DNA of 64,000 bases from Plantimonas leprariae. Its GTDB lineage: Bacteria; Pseudomonadota; Alphaproteobacteria; Rhizobiales; Rhizobiaceae. Shown here one piece after another: positions 17,571 to 27,673 of the stretch (position 1 is the stretch's first letter; every line of letters begins with the position of its first letter). The stretch is taken from positions 62,001 through 126,000 of the forward strand of contig NZ_VZDO01000009.1 in NCBI RefSeq assembly GCF_008802405.1, in the 5' to 3' direction. The notes under the pieces are model-generated. The model did no database searches. It saw nothing but the letters and a program-made list of their open reading frames with translations, and was not told where the DNA came from. Position numbers and translations under genes: made by a program.

Positions 17571-17593
17571 GGGCGGCGCCGATGGCGCCGCCC
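17571..17593 (-). terminator. Strong hairpin downstream of ctaE
   Basis: A perfect 10-bp stem, GGGCGGCGCC / GGCGCCGCCC, with a 3-base loop. On the minus strand it is followed by TATCTGTTTC, a moderately T-rich tail, 32 bases after the ctaE stop. It probably terminates or trims the oxidase mRNA before the DUF983-SURF1-ispH part. Confidence 0.6.
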
Positions 17594-17624
17594 GCTTCGA
17601 ATCGTCCTATGCGGCCTGCGTCGG

Positions 17625-18515
17625 TCAGCCGGCGCCTTCCATCGGCGCGCCCCAGCCGCCCCAGACGTAGACGACGAAGAACAGGAACAGCCAGACCACG
17701 TCGACGAAGTGCCAGTACCAGGCGGCGGCCTCGAAGCCGAAGTGCTTGTGCGGGGTGAAGCCACCGCGGACCGCGCGCAGCAGGCAGACGGCGAGGAAGA
17801 TCGTGCCGATGATGACGTGGAACCCGTGGAAGCCGGTCGCCATGAAGAACGTCGAGCCGTAGATCGAGCCGGCGAAGGCGAAGGGGGCGTGCGCGTATTC
17901 GTAGAACTGCACGAAGGAGAAGATGACGCCGAGGATGACGGTGAGCGCGAGGCCGGCCTTCAGGCTCTGGCGGTCGTCCTCCAGCATGGCGTGGTGCGCC
18001 CAGGTGACCGTGGTGCCGCTGAGCAGCAGCGTCACCGTGTTGAACAGCGGCAGGTGCAGCGGGTCGAGCACCTCGATGCCCTTCGGCGGCCAGACGCCGC
18101 CGAGCACCTCGGTGCGGGACGCCTGGACGAGCTCGTTCGGGAACAGGCTCGCGTCGAAGAAGGCCCAGAACCAGGCGACGAAGAACATCACCTCCGAGGC
18201 GATGAACATGATCATGCCGTAGCGCAGGTGCATCGACACGACCGGCGTGTGCGCACCCTCGTTGCCTTCCTTGATCGTATCCGACCACCAGGCGAACATC
18301 GTGTAGAGCACGATCAGGAGGCCGAGCGCGAAGATCCACGGCGTCGCGAGGTTCGCGCCGAGGAAGTTGAACGGCTGGTCGAGATGGTGGCGCAGCCAGG
18401 CGACCGCGCCGAAGAACATGATGAAGGCGCCAAGCGAGCCGAGGAACGGCCAAGGGCTCGGGTCGATGATGTGATAGTCGTGCTGCTTGCCGTGCCCGTG
18501 CGTCGTATCGGCCAT
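17625..18515 (-). CDS. ctaE: Cytochrome c oxidase subunit III
   Basis: Integral subunit of the aa3-type oxidase. The 296-residue protein has seven hydrophobic helices. Family segments include HDYHIIDPSPWPFLGS at the N-terminus, FIASEVMFFVAWFWAFF, the TWAHHAML stretch, and the C-terminal WYWHFVDVVWLFLF. The ATG at 18515 is preferred to a TTG two codons upstream. It lies 81 bases after ctaG and before a hairpin terminator. Confidence 0.97.
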   Translation of the reverse strand: MADTTHGHGKQHDYHIIDPSPWPFLGSLGAFIMFFGAVAWLRHHLDQPFNFLGANLATPWIFALGLLIVLYTMFAWWSDTIKEGNEGAHTPVVSMHLRYGMIMFIASEVMFFVAWFWAFFDASLFPNELVQASRTEVLGGVWPPKGIEVLDPLHLPLFNTVTLLLSGTTVTWAHHAMLEDDRQSLKAGLALTVILGVIFSFVQFYEYAHAPFAFAGSIYGSTFFMATGFHGFHVIIGTIFLAVCLLRAVRGGFTPHKHFGFEAAAWYWHFVDVVWLFLFFVVYVWGGWGAPMEGAG

Positions 18516-18596
18516 TCTCAAATCCTCGTCGGTCGACCCCGACCTCAGGCTAGCGTGTTATACGAGTTCCAGATCAAGCTCCAGCGACGGCGCGCC

Positions 18597-19211
18597 TCAG
18601 CGCACGGCGCTGGAGCCTGCCGGCGTCTGGCGTTCGGCCACCGGCTGCGCCGGCTTGTCGATGGCGAAGAAGGTGTAGGACAGGGTGACCGTCGGCAGGG
18701 TGCGCATGTCCGGATCGTCGGCAGCATCCGGCGACACGAAGAAGATCACCGGCATGTCGCGCTCCTCGCCCGGCTGCAGCGTCTGGTCGTTGAAGCAGAA
18801 GCAGTTGATCTTGTTGAAGAACGCGCCGCTCGTCTCCGGCGTCACGTTGTAGTCCGCCCGCGCGGTGAGCGTCCGGTTGGAGCGGTTCTTCACCCGGTAG
18901 GAGATCTGGCGCACCTCGCCGAGCCGGACGCGCACCTGCCGGTCGACCGGCCGGAACTCCCAGTCGAGGCCGGGAGCGACGTTGGCATCGAAGCGCACGT
19001 TGATCGACTTGTCGTGCACCGCCTCCGGCGCAGCCTCGGCGCGCTGCGTCGTGCCGCCGTAGCCGGTCAACTGGCAGAACATGCGGTAGAGGGGAACCGA
19101 GGCATAGGCCGCGCCGACCATGCCGAAGGCGAAGGCGAGGCAGCCGACCGCGATGAGGTTGCCGCGCCGCTGCCGTTGCCGCCCCTGCCCGTCGTTCGCC
19201 TGCTCGCCCAT
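18597..19211 (-). CDS. ctaG: Cytochrome c oxidase copper-delivery protein CtaG/Cox11
   Basis: Delivers copper to the CuB centre of subunit I. The 204-residue protein has one N-terminal membrane anchor (about 19-40) and a periplasmic domain. Diagnostic motifs are VPLYRMFCQLTGYGG after the anchor and the copper-binding KINCFCF pair near residue 138. It lies five bases after coxF. Length and motifs are standard for Cox11 family members. Confidence 0.97.
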   Translation of the reverse strand: MGEQANDGQGRQRQRRGNLIAVGCLAFAFGMVGAAYASVPLYRMFCQLTGYGGTTQRAEAAPEAVHDKSINVRFDANVAPGLDWEFRPVDRQVRVRLGEVRQISYRVKNRSNRTLTARADYNVTPETSGAFFNKINCFCFNDQTLQPGEERDMPVIFFVSPDAADDPDMRTLPTVTLSYTFFAIDKPAQPVAERQTPAGSSAVR

Positions 19212-19216
19212 GCCGG

Positions 19217-19351
19217 TCAGCCCCCGATCTTCGCGAGCGTGACCACGTAGAAGATCACGACGAGCGCCACCAGAAACACGCCGATCGCGACCGAGCGGCG
19301 GCGACGCGCCGCCTGCTCTTCCGGCGTCAGCGTGATGCGGTCGTCCTGCAT
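19217..19351 (-). CDS. Small CoxF-type membrane protein of the oxidase cluster
   Basis: A 44-residue protein: a charged, arginine-rich N-terminus (TPEEQAARRRRS) followed by a single transmembrane helix (about 20-42). Small proteins of this design, often called CoxF, lie between ctaB and ctaG in rhizobial clusters. The start overlaps the ctaB stop by one base (TGATG), so translation is probably coupled, and ctaG follows five bases later. A role in oxidase assembly is inferred from position only. Confidence 0.75.
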   Translation of the reverse strand: MQDDRITLTPEEQAARRRRSVAIGVFLVALVVIFYVVTLAKIGG

Positions 19352-20295
19352 CAGACGAGGCCGCCGCGGGTCAGCGCCGCTTCGGCGAGGAGGGCAGCGA
19401 AGAGCGCGAAGAGGTAGAGGATCGAGAAGCCGAACAGCTTCTTCGCCGGCACCATCGCGGTGTCGCCGTCGGCCATGCGGAAGGTCTTCCACGCAAGGCG
19501 CAGGAACTCGGCGCCGAGCACGATCGCGACGAAGCCGTAGGCCATGCTGGCGAAGCCGAGGACGTAGGGGGCGACGCCGACCGGCACGAGGATCAGCGAG
19601 TAGAGGAGGATCTGGAACCGCGTCGCCGCTTCGCCGGAAACGTTCGGCAGCATCGGCACCCCGGCCGCGCCGTAGTCGCGCATCCGGAACATCGCCAGCG
19701 CCCAGAAGTGCGGCGGCGTCCAGAGGAAGATGATCAGGAACAGCGTCACGCTCTCGACGGACACGCCGCCGGTGACGGAGGCCCAGCCGATCATCGGGGG
19801 AAAGGCGCCGGCCGCGCCGCCGATCACGATGTTCTGCGGCGTCCAGCGCTTCAGGCCCATCGTGTAGACGACGGCGTAGAAGAAGATGGTGAAGGCGAGC
19901 AGCGAGGCGGCGAACCAGTTCACCGCGAGGCCGAGCAGCATCACCGAAAGGCCGGCCATGCCGAGACCGAAGGCGAGCGCCGTTTCCGGCGCGATGCGCC
20001 CGGCCGGAACGGGGCGCCTGGCGGTGCGCGCCATGACCGCGTCGATGTCGGCGTCGTACCACATGTTGAGCGCACCGGCGGCCCCGGCCCCGAGTGCGAT
20101 CGACAGGATGGCGATGCAGCCGAGCGTCGCGTCGATATGGCCGGGGGCCATCAGGAGACCGGTGATCGCCGTCAGCACCACCAGCGACATGACGCGCGGC
20201 TTCAGGAGCGCGAAGAAGTCGCGCGGCTCGGCCAGGCTGATGCCGCGCGGCTCGTCACGGACCGGGTTGTCGATGCTGGCGTCGATAAGGGTCAA
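19351..20295 (-). CDS. ctaB: Protoheme IX farnesyltransferase (heme o synthase)
   Basis: Adds a farnesyl group to heme b to make heme o, the precursor of heme a. The 314-residue UbiA-family membrane protein shows the prenyl-diphosphate motif [19 protein letters not shown] near residue 85 and multiple transmembrane helices. The N-terminal [12 protein letters not shown]-type segment (here [12 protein letters not shown]) is typical. It lies 90 bases downstream of ctaD, separated by a strong hairpin. Confidence 0.97.
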   Translation of the reverse strand: MTLIDASIDNPVRDEPRGISLAEPRDFFALLKPRVMSLVVLTAITGLLMAPGHIDATLGCIAILSIALGAGAAGALNMWYDADIDAVMARTARRPVPAGRIAPETALAFGLGMAGLSVMLLGLAVNWFAASLLAFTIFFYAVVYTMGLKRWTPQNIVIGGAAGAFPPMIGWASVTGGVSVESVTLFLIIFLWTPPHFWALAMFRMRDYGAAGVPMLPNVSGEAATRFQILLYSLILVPVGVAPYVLGFASMAYGFVAIVLGAEFLRLAWKTFRMADGDTAMVPAKKLFGFSILYLFALFAALLAEAALTRGGLV

Positions 20296-20339
20296 GCGAA
20301 CCTCGGAGTCATTGGGAAGCCGCAGGAGCTCCCATGCAA

Positions 20340-20363
20340 CCGGCCCCGAACGGTCGGGGCCGG
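20340..20363 (-). terminator. Hairpin between ctaD and ctaB
   Basis: A perfect 10-bp stem, CCGGCCCCGA / TCGGGGCCGG, with a 4-base loop, located 23 bases after the ctaD stop. The minus-strand tail (TTGCATGG) is not T-rich, so it may act as a partial terminator or as an mRNA 3' stabiliser rather than a full stop. Confidence 0.5.
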
Positions 20364-20385
20364 CTTTGTCGGATTGAACCCGCCG

Positions 20386-22011
<1,626 letters not shown>

Positions 22012-22977
22012 TCAGCGCCCGGCGACGGCGACGCCGTTGCGGGCGGCGTCGATCGAGGCGGTCAGTTGCTTGTAGGCGGCCGGAAGATCGCTCGCGGCGC
22101 CCGCGAGCCAAGTCCGGAACTGGTCCTTCGAGACGACCCGCACCGCGATCGGCATGAAGGCGTGGTCGCGGCCGCAGAGCTCGGAGCACTGCCCGTAGAA
22201 CAGCCCCTCCTTCTTCGGCTCGAAGTAGTATTCGTTGTTGCGGCCGGGCACGGCGTCGACCTTCACGCCCATCGAGGGGATCGCGAAGGAATGGATCACG
22301 TCGCCCGAGGTCGAGAGGATGCGCACCACGGTATCGACCGGCACCACCAGCTCGTTGTCGACGGTCAGGAGCCGCGGATAGACGTCGTGGTCGGTCTTGC
22401 CGGCCTTCTCGCGGTCGCCGTCCTGCATCAGGTAGGATTCGAACGAGACCGGCTGCACGGCGGCGGAAGTGGTCGTCGCCTCGGCGGTGCCGGCGTTCGC
22501 GCCGACGGTCGGCGCGCCGGCGGTCGCGGCGGGATCGGTCTGGCCCGGCTGGTATTCGTAGCCCCAGTACCATTGGTAGCCGGTGGCCTTCACGGTCAGT
22601 TCGGGCTCGCGCGGCGGGTTGTACTGCGCGGTGAGGAGCTGGAACGAGGGGATCGCGAGGCAGACCAGCACCAGCACCGGCGCGATCGTCCAGATCACCT
22701 CGATGGTGGTGTTGTGGCTGGTGCGGGACGGCACCGGGTTGCGTCGCTCGTTGAAGCGCCACGCCACGTAGGCGAGAAGCCCCGCGACGAGGATCACGAT
22801 CGGCACGATGAAGGCGAGCGTGTAGTTCGAGAACCAGTGGATCTCGGCCTCCGTCGGCGACAGCGCCTCCTGGAGGTTGATGCCCCAATGGTGCGGCTGG
22901 CCCGGATTGACCGCCTGTGCCGCCGCGCCGAGCGTCGAGGCCACGAGGCCGAGCGCGGCGATGATCGATCGTTTCAC
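22012..22977 (-). CDS. ctaC: Cytochrome c oxidase subunit II
   Basis: Accepts electrons from cytochrome c through the binuclear CuA site. The 321-residue protein has a signal peptide (1-20), two membrane helices (about 53-73 and 92-114) and a cupredoxin domain. CuA ligands are visible: His229 in DVIHSF, Cys264 and Cys268 in GQCSELCGRDHAFMP, His272 and Met275. The aromatic patch GYQWYWGYEY is present. An alanine/threonine-rich stretch at about 145-177 sits between that patch and FESYLM and looks longer than usual. First gene of the oxidase operon. Confidence 0.97.
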   Translation of the reverse strand: MKRSIIAALGLVASTLGAAAQAVNPGQPHHWGINLQEALSPTEAEIHWFSNYTLAFIVPIVILVAGLLAYVAWRFNERRNPVPSRTSHNTTIEVIWTIAPVLVLVCLAIPSFQLLTAQYNPPREPELTVKATGYQWYWGYEYQPGQTDPAATAGAPTVGANAGTAEATTTSAAVQPVSFESYLMQDGDREKAGKTDHDVYPRLLTVDNELVVPVDTVVRILSTSGDVIHSFAIPSMGVKVDAVPGRNNEYYFEPKKEGLFYGQCSELCGRDHAFMPIAVRVVSKDQFRTWLAGAASDLPAAYKQLTASIDAARNGVAVAGR

Positions 22978-23034
22978 GAAGCCTTCTCCTGTCGGAACGC
23001 CGCCGGCCTCGCGCCGCCGGAGCCGGACGCCGCA

Positions 23035-23058
23035 CCGGAACGCTCCTCAGCGTTCCGG
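23035..23058 (-). promoter_or_regulatory. Hairpin 1 in the ctaC leader
   Basis: CCGGAACGCT / AGCGTTCCGG, a perfect 10-bp stem with a 4-base loop, 58-81 bases upstream of the ctaC ATG. Its position suggests an mRNA leader structure. No T-tract follows on the minus strand. Confidence 0.35.
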
Positions 23059-23078
23059 CCGCGTGCCGGACGTTCTTT

Positions 23079-23098
23079 ACCCGGCCCGCCGGCCGGGT
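23079..23098 (-). promoter_or_regulatory. Hairpin 2 in the ctaC leader
   Basis: ACCCGGCC / GGCCGGGT, a perfect 8-bp stem with a 4-base loop, 20 bases upstream of hairpin 1 on the ctaC strand. On the plus strand it could equally end transcription entering from the left. Function unknown. Confidence 0.3.
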
Positions 23099-23157
23099 TC
23101 AAACCATGAATGCGCATAGTCTGCAACAATTCCAGACTGCGGTCGCGTTGCGACATA

Positions 23158-23182
23158 TTCGCGAAACCGTCAAGTTCGCGAA
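23158..23182. promoter_or_regulatory. Paired TTCGCGAA palindromes
   Basis: Two identical 8-bp palindromes begin at 23158 and 23175, 17 bases apart, each followed by A. The pairing suggests binding of a dimeric regulator in the ctaC/ialB divergent region. I know no regulator with exactly this site. Confidence 0.35.
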
Positions 23183-23302
23183 AGGCATGGCCGGGGCGGT
23201 GGCGGCGACGCCGCGTCACGTGCCATAAGCGCGCCGACGTTCGGGCGCATGACGCCCGATCGGATGGTTTTCCGGTTGCGGGTGCGGAGGCGGGTTGTGC
23301 CG

Positions 23303-23833
23303 ATGGCGGTGGGTTCCAGGCGATTTCTGATCGCGGCGTTCGCGGGCGCGCTTCTCGTCGCGGCGCAATCGACCGCGGCTTGGGCGCAGGCCGCTGCCGG
23401 CGCGACTGGCACCGTGAAATCGCAGCACGGGGCCTGGAACGTCGTCTGCGACCGTCCGGCCGGCGCGCCGGCCGACCAGTGCGCCCTCCTCCAGAACGTC
23501 GTCGCGGAGGACCGGCCGGAGGTCGGCCTGTCGGTGGTGGCGCTGAAGACGGCCGACAAGAAGGCGCGCATCCTGCGCATCCTCGCGCCGCTCGGCATCC
23601 TGCTGCCGAACGGGCTCGGCCTCTATGTCGACGGCAAGAACATCGGGCGGGCGCAGTTCGTCCGCTGCTTCAACGACGGCTGCTACGCCGAGGTGATCCT
23701 GGCGGACGAGCTCCTGAACACGCTTTCCACCGGCAAGAGCGCCACCTTCATCGTGTTCCAGACGCCCGAACAGGGCATCGGCATCCCCGTCGACCTCAAC
23801 GGCTTCGGCGACGGCTTCAAGGCGCTGCCTTGA
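23303..23833 (+). CDS. Invasion-associated locus B (IalB) family protein
   Basis: A 176-residue exported protein with a signal peptide cleaved near AAWAQ (about residue 29). The mature part matches the IalB family: GAWNVVCD near its start, LRILAPLGILLPNGLGL in the middle and the RCFNDGCYAEV cysteine pair, ending in VDLNGFGDGFKAL. IalB was linked to erythrocyte invasion in Bartonella, but homologues are common in free-living rhizobia with unknown envelope function. The ATG at 23303 follows GGAGG at 12 bases; in-frame ATGs at 23249 and 23264 are alternatives. Confidence 0.87.
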   Translation: MAVGSRRFLIAAFAGALLVAAQSTAAWAQAAAGATGTVKSQHGAWNVVCDRPAGAPADQCALLQNVVAEDRPEVGLSVVALKTADKKARILRILAPLGILLPNGLGLYVDGKNIGRAQFVRCFNDGCYAEVILADELLNTLSTGKSATFIVFQTPEQGIGIPVDLNGFGDGFKALP

Positions 23834-23918
23834 CGAGAAGCCGCGGCTGTCCGGGATGGCGGGACGGGCGCGGCGGTCCTATCTGAGGCGCCGAACAGCC
23901 GTCTCCCCGGAGAGTCCC

Positions 23919-25340
23919 ATGTCCGCCGCATCGCCGTTGATCGAGCGCTTCGACCTGTCCCGCGGATCGCTGGACGCGCTCCTGTCCGACACGCTGAAGG
24001 GCGCCGACGACGGGGAACTCTTCGTCGAGTACCGCGAATCGGAGGGGCTCGTCTTCGACAACGGCCGTCTGAAGTCCGGTTCGTTCAACGTCGACCAGGG
24101 CTTCGGCCTCAGAGCCGTCGCCGGCGAGGCGGTCGGCTACGCCCATGCCGGCGAGATGTCGGAGGCCGCGCTCCGGCGCGCGGCGGACGTCGTGACAGCG
24201 GTGAAGAGCGGTCATTCCGGTACCTACTCTGAAGCGCCGCGCGGTACCAACGCCCGGCTCTACGGCGACGAGAACCCGATCCCCTCGCCCGGCTTCGAGG
24301 CGAAGGTGCAGCTCCTGCAGGAGATCGACGCCTACCTTCGCACCAAGGACCCCGAGGTCAGGCAGGTGACGGTGTCGCTCGCCTCCTCCTGGCAGACGGT
24401 GGAGATCCTGCGCGCCGGCGGCGTCCTCGTACGCGACGTGCGCCCGCTGGTGCGGATCAACGTGTCCGTCGTCGCCGGCCGCGGCGAGCGGCAGGAGACC
24501 GGCTCCTTCGGCACGGGCGGGCGCGCCGGTTTCGGCGAGTTCCTCGTCGAGGAGAACTGGAAAAACGTCGCCGACGAGGCGCTCCGGCAGGCGAAGGTGA
24601 ACCTCGAGGCCGTGCCCGCCCCCGCCGGCTCCTTCGACATCGTGCTCTCTTCCGGCTGGCCGGGCGTGATGCTGCACGAGGCGGTCGGCCACGGGCTGGA
24701 GGGCGACTTCAACCGCAAGAAGACCTCTGCCTTCGCCGGCCTGATGGGCCAGCAGGTTGCGGCCAGGGGCGTCACCGTCGTCGACGACGGCACGGTTCCC
24801 GGCCGGCGCGGCTCGCTGACGGTGGACGATGAGGGAACGCCGACCAACCGCACCGTCCTCATCGACGACGGCGTGCTCGTCGGCTACATGCAGGATCGGC
24901 AGAACGCCCGGCTGATGGGGGTCGAGGGCACCGGCAACGGCCGCCGCCAGTCCTACGCGCATGTGCCGATGCCGCGGATGACCAACACGATGATGCTCGG
25001 CGGCGACAAGACGCCGGAGGAGATCATCGCTTCCGTGAAGGACGGCATCTACGCCGTGTCCTTCGGCGGCGGCCAGGTCGATACGACGAGCGGAAAGTTC
25101 GTGTTCGGCTGCACGGAGGCCTACCGCATCCGCGACGGCAAGGTCGGCGAACCGCTGAAGGGCGCGATGCTGATCGGCAACGGCCCGGAGGCGATGCGGC
25201 GCGTTTCGATGATCGGCGACGACTTGAAGCTCGACACCGGCATCGGCATGTGCGGCAAGCAGGGCCAGAGCGTCCCCGTCGGCGTCGGCCAGCCGCACCT
25301 CAGGATGGACCAGATGACGGTCGGCGGCACGGAGGCGTGA
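23919..25340 (+). CDS. tldD: Metalloprotease TldD
   Basis: Subunit of the TldD/TldE protease, which degrades unfolded peptides and matures some modified peptides; TldE is not in the window. The 473-residue protein carries the zinc motif HEAVGH (253-258) followed by GLEGDFNRKKTSAF, and the C-terminal FGGGQVDTTSGKFVFGC segment. Length is standard for TldD. The ATG was chosen because the N-terminus aligns with the family. It converges on pdxH, and the two stops share a small hairpin. Confidence 0.95.
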   Translation: MSAASPLIERFDLSRGSLDALLSDTLKGADDGELFVEYRESEGLVFDNGRLKSGSFNVDQGFGLRAVAGEAVGYAHAGEMSEAALRRAADVVTAVKSGHSGTYSEAPRGTNARLYGDENPIPSPGFEAKVQLLQEIDAYLRTKDPEVRQVTVSLASSWQTVEILRAGGVLVRDVRPLVRINVSVVAGRGERQETGSFGTGGRAGFGEFLVEENWKNVADEALRQAKVNLEAVPAPAGSFDIVLSSGWPGVMLHEAVGHGLEGDFNRKKTSAFAGLMGQQVAARGVTVVDDGTVPGRRGSLTVDDEGTPTNRTVLIDDGVLVGYMQDRQNARLMGVEGTGNGRRQSYAHVPMPRMTNTMMLGGDKTPEEIIASVKDGIYAVSFGGGQVDTTSGKFVFGCTEAYRIRDGKVGEPLKGAMLIGNGPEAMRRVSMIGDDLKLDTGIGMCGKQGQSVPVGVGQPHLRMDQMTVGGTEA

Positions 25341-25346
25341 CGCCTC
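25332..25346. other. Hairpin spanning the tldD stop and the end of pdxH
   Basis: GAGGCG / CGCCTC, a perfect 6-bp stem whose 3-base loop is the tldD stop codon TGA. Its right arm also runs into the pdxH stop on the other strand. It may serve as a minimal bidirectional end signal. Confidence 0.3.
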
Positions 25347-25965
25347 ACGGATAGAGCCGCGTCCGCTCCCAGCCCTCCCCGCCGCGGCCGCCCTTGTAGA
25401 GGATGCGGTCGTGGAGGCGGGAGGCGCCGTCCTTCCAGAACTCGATCTCCCCGGGCACGATGCGGAAGCCCGACCAGTTCGGCGGCCGCGGAACGTCCTC
25501 GCCGGGATGGCGTCTGTCGACCTCGTCCACCGCGTCGGCGAGGACCTTGCGGCTTTCCAGCGGACGCGATTGCTGCGAGGCCCAGGCACCGAGCCGGCTG
25601 CCGCGCGGGCGCGAGGCGAAGTAGGCGTCGGCCTCCGCTTGCGTGACGACCTCGACCGGCCCGCGCAGCCGCACCTGTCGCCGCAGTGTCTTCCAATGGA
25701 AACACATGGCGGCTTTTCGATTCGCCAGAATCTCCGTTCCTTTCGCGCTTTCGAAATTCGTGTAGAACACGAAGCCGCGAGCGTCGTAGCCCTTCAGGAG
25801 CACCATCCGGACGTCCGGAAGGCCCGAAGCGTCGACGGTCGCGAGCGCCACGGCGCCGGGGTCGTTCGGCTCCGAGGCTTCGGCATCGTGCAGCCAGTCG
25901 GCGAACAGGCCGATCGGGTCATCGCCGGCGAGAGTTTCACCAAGGGTTAAGCTTTCGTTCGTCAT
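25345..25965 (-). CDS. pdxH: Pyridoxamine 5'-phosphate oxidase
   Basis: FMN enzyme that oxidises pyridoxamine or pyridoxine 5'-phosphate to pyridoxal phosphate, the cofactor of ThrC and others here. The 206-residue protein has the FMN-binding segment [19 protein letters not shown] and the downstream [17 protein letters not shown] block. The C-terminal signature [16 protein letters not shown] and RLHDR are intact. The ATG at 25965 gives normal family length; an ATG at 26004 is possible. Confidence 0.96.
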   Translation of the reverse strand: MTNESLTLGETLAGDDPIGLFADWLHDAEASEPNDPGAVALATVDASGLPDVRMVLLKGYDARGFVFYTNFESAKGTEILANRKAAMCFHWKTLRRQVRLRGPVEVVTQAEADAYFASRPRGSRLGAWASQQSRPLESRKVLADAVDEVDRRHPGEDVPRPPNWSGFRIVPGEIEFWKDGASRLHDRILYKGGRGGEGWERTRLYP

Positions 25966-26045
25966 AGTCGCGCGGCCTCTCGCCTTCGGGAGCGTCGCGT
26001 TCATCGCCGTTCGCGACCTCCCGGGCCGCGAGACATAGGACCGAG

Positions 26046-26468
26046 ATGCCCTTTCCGAAAGCCGCCTGCCTCGCCCTTCTCGCGGTCGCCGCCCTGTCGG
26101 GCTGCGTCCTGTCGGGCGGTGGCCTGGAAGAGGCAGTGGACCGGACGGCGACCAACTCGGTGCAGCAGGCGAATGCGGCCGGGCCGGCCACGGCTCCGGT
26201 CGACCAATCCGACCAGAACACGGTCCGCAACGCGGTCTCCTCGGCCAATATCCAGGGCGTCGAAACGCAACCCATGGCCTGGGCGAACGCCGATACCGGC
26301 GCGAGCGGCGTCATCTCCAACATCCAGGAACACCGCGCCGGCAACATGATCTGCCGCCAGTTCCGCACGTCCCGCCAGCGCTACGACGGCGTCGCGCTCT
26401 ACAGCGGCGAGGCCTGCACCAAGGGCCAGGGCGAATGGACGCTGACGAAATTCAGCGAAGGCAGCTGA
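26046..26468 (+). CDS. RT0821/Lpp0805-type surface lipoprotein
   Basis: A 140-residue lipoprotein with lipobox LSGC ending at Cys20. The C-terminal half matches the small outer-membrane antigen family RT0821/Lpp0805: a [14 protein letters not shown] stretch, [11 protein letters not shown] and [15 protein letters not shown] with two conserved cysteines. Function is unknown; homologues are surface antigens. The middle (about 25-70) is polar and probably extended. Divergent from pdxH across 80 bases. Confidence 0.78.
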   Translation: MPFPKAACLALLAVAALSGCVLSGGGLEEAVDRTATNSVQQANAAGPATAPVDQSDQNTVRNAVSSANIQGVETQPMAWANADTGASGVISNIQEHRAGNMICRQFRTSRQRYDGVALYSGEACTKGQGEWTLTKFSEGS

Positions 26469-26499
26469 GACCGGCCCTGCCCGGGGAAACGTCGACGCC

Positions 26500-26530
26500 T
26501 TCAATTCCGCCGTGCGGTTCGCCATATAAT
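26500..26530 (+). promoter_or_regulatory. Candidate promoter for the DnaJ-like gene
   Basis: A perfect TATAAT -10 element lies at 26525-26530, 63 bases before the ATG. The best -35 is weak (TTCAAT at 26500, 19-base spacing). A perfect -10 is notable in DNA this GC-rich. Confidence 0.4.
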
Positions 26531-26592
26531 GCCGTCGGGACGGTGCCCGCGATCCGCGCCGCGCCCGAGCCGCCAGCAGGACCTTGAGCCAC

Positions 26593-27561
26593 ATGCGCGA
26601 TCCCTACGCCGTACTCGGCGTGCCGAAGACGGCGAGCGAGAAGGAGATCAAGAGCGCCTTCCGCAAGCTCGCCAAGACCTACCACCCGGACGCCAATCCG
26701 GGCGATGCGCAGGCAGGCGCGCGCTTCAACGAGGCGAACCAGGCCTACGAGATCCTCGGCGACAAGGACAAGCGCGCGCAGTTCGACCGCGGCGAGATCG
26801 ATGCGGACGGCAAGCCCCGGTTCCAGGGCTTTCCGGGCGGCAATCCGTTCGGCGGTGGCGGCGGCGGGCGCGATCCGTTCGGCGGCGCGGGCGGCTTCGA
26901 GTTCCGCTCCGGCGGGGACGGTGGTGGCGGCGAAAGCATGTTCGCAGATTTCTTCGAGCAGGCCTTCGGCGGGCGCACCGCGGGCGGCAGCGGCAACACC
27001 GGCAGCCGCCGTTCGTCCGGCTTCACCGCGGCACGCAACGCTTCGCAAAAGGGCGAGGACCTGAAGGCGAACCTGAAGGTGCGCCTCGAGGACGTCGTTT
27101 CGGACGAGAAGGTGGAGGCGGTGTTCCCGTCCGGCAAGCGCCTTGCGATCAAGCTGCCGGCTGGCGTCGAGGACGGGCAGACGATCCGCCTGCGTGGTCA
27201 GGGGCAGCCCGCGCCCGTCGCGGGCGGCACGGCGGGCGACGCGCTGGTGACCATCGAGTTCGTCGAGCATCCGCGCTTCACCGCCCGCGGCCGCGACCTG
27301 CTGCTCGACCTCGCCGTGCCGCTCGACGTCGCCGTGCTCGGCGGCCCGCTGCCGGTGGAAACGCTCGACGGCCGGGTGTCGCTCCGGCTGCCGCCCTGGT
27401 CGAATTCCGGCAAGACGCTGCGGCTGAAGGGCAAGGGTCTGACCACCAAGGCGGGCGGGCGCGGCGACATCCTCGTATCGCTCAGGATCACCCTTCCCGC
27501 CGAGCCCGATCCCGCGCTGGCGGAGTTCCTGAAAGCGCGCCAGCCCGCAACGGCGGATTGA
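26593..27561 (+). CDS. DnaJ-family co-chaperone (CbpA-like, no zinc finger)
   Basis: A 322-residue Hsp40. The J domain (1-62) has the HPD motif at residues 31-33 in TYHPDANPGD, which stimulates DnaK ATPase. A glycine/phenylalanine-rich linker (about 78-145) with GGGGGGRDPFGG follows, then the C-terminal substrate-binding barrels (about 160-310). The cysteine zinc finger of true DnaJ is absent, as in CbpA. The ATG at 26593 is used; a TTG three codons earlier is possible. It is followed by fabI 112 bases downstream. Confidence 0.92.
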   Translation: MRDPYAVLGVPKTASEKEIKSAFRKLAKTYHPDANPGDAQAGARFNEANQAYEILGDKDKRAQFDRGEIDADGKPRFQGFPGGNPFGGGGGGRDPFGGAGGFEFRSGGDGGGGESMFADFFEQAFGGRTAGGSGNTGSRRSSGFTAARNASQKGEDLKANLKVRLEDVVSDEKVEAVFPSGKRLAIKLPAGVEDGQTIRLRGQGQPAPVAGGTAGDALVTIEFVEHPRFTARGRDLLLDLAVPLDVAVLGGPLPVETLDGRVSLRLPPWSNSGKTLRLKGKGLTTKAGGRGDILVSLRITLPAEPDPALAEFLKARQPATAD

Positions 27562-27673
27562 GCAGCCGGGCGTTTTTCCCCGCGGTCCCCGCGCCTTGAA
27601 GGCGGGCGGACCCTATGCCATACCGCCGCTTCGACGGCGGACGCCGTCCTCCCCGGCGATCGAGGAAGCGGAC

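Larger units (their letters stand above)
22978..23302. other. Divergent intergenic region between ctaC and the ialB-like gene (325 bases)
   Basis: No gene was seen here. It holds the ctaC leader with two perfect hairpins (23035-23058 and 23079-23098), a 6-bp inverted repeat AGTCTG / CAGACT at 23118-23138, and two TTCGCGAA palindromes at 23158-23182. No convincing -35/-10 pair was identified on either strand. If the ialB-like gene starts at an upstream codon (23249 or 23264) the region is shorter. Confidence 0.6.

Noticed and set aside
26821-27020. GGCGG-rich repetitive DNA
   Set aside because: It encodes the normal glycine/phenylalanine linker of the DnaJ-like protein, not a DNA repeat element.
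27540-27600. Terminator after the DnaJ-like gene (GCCCG ... CGGGC then TTTTT)
   Set aside because: The loop would be very long and the stem starts inside the coding region; not convincing enough to annotate.
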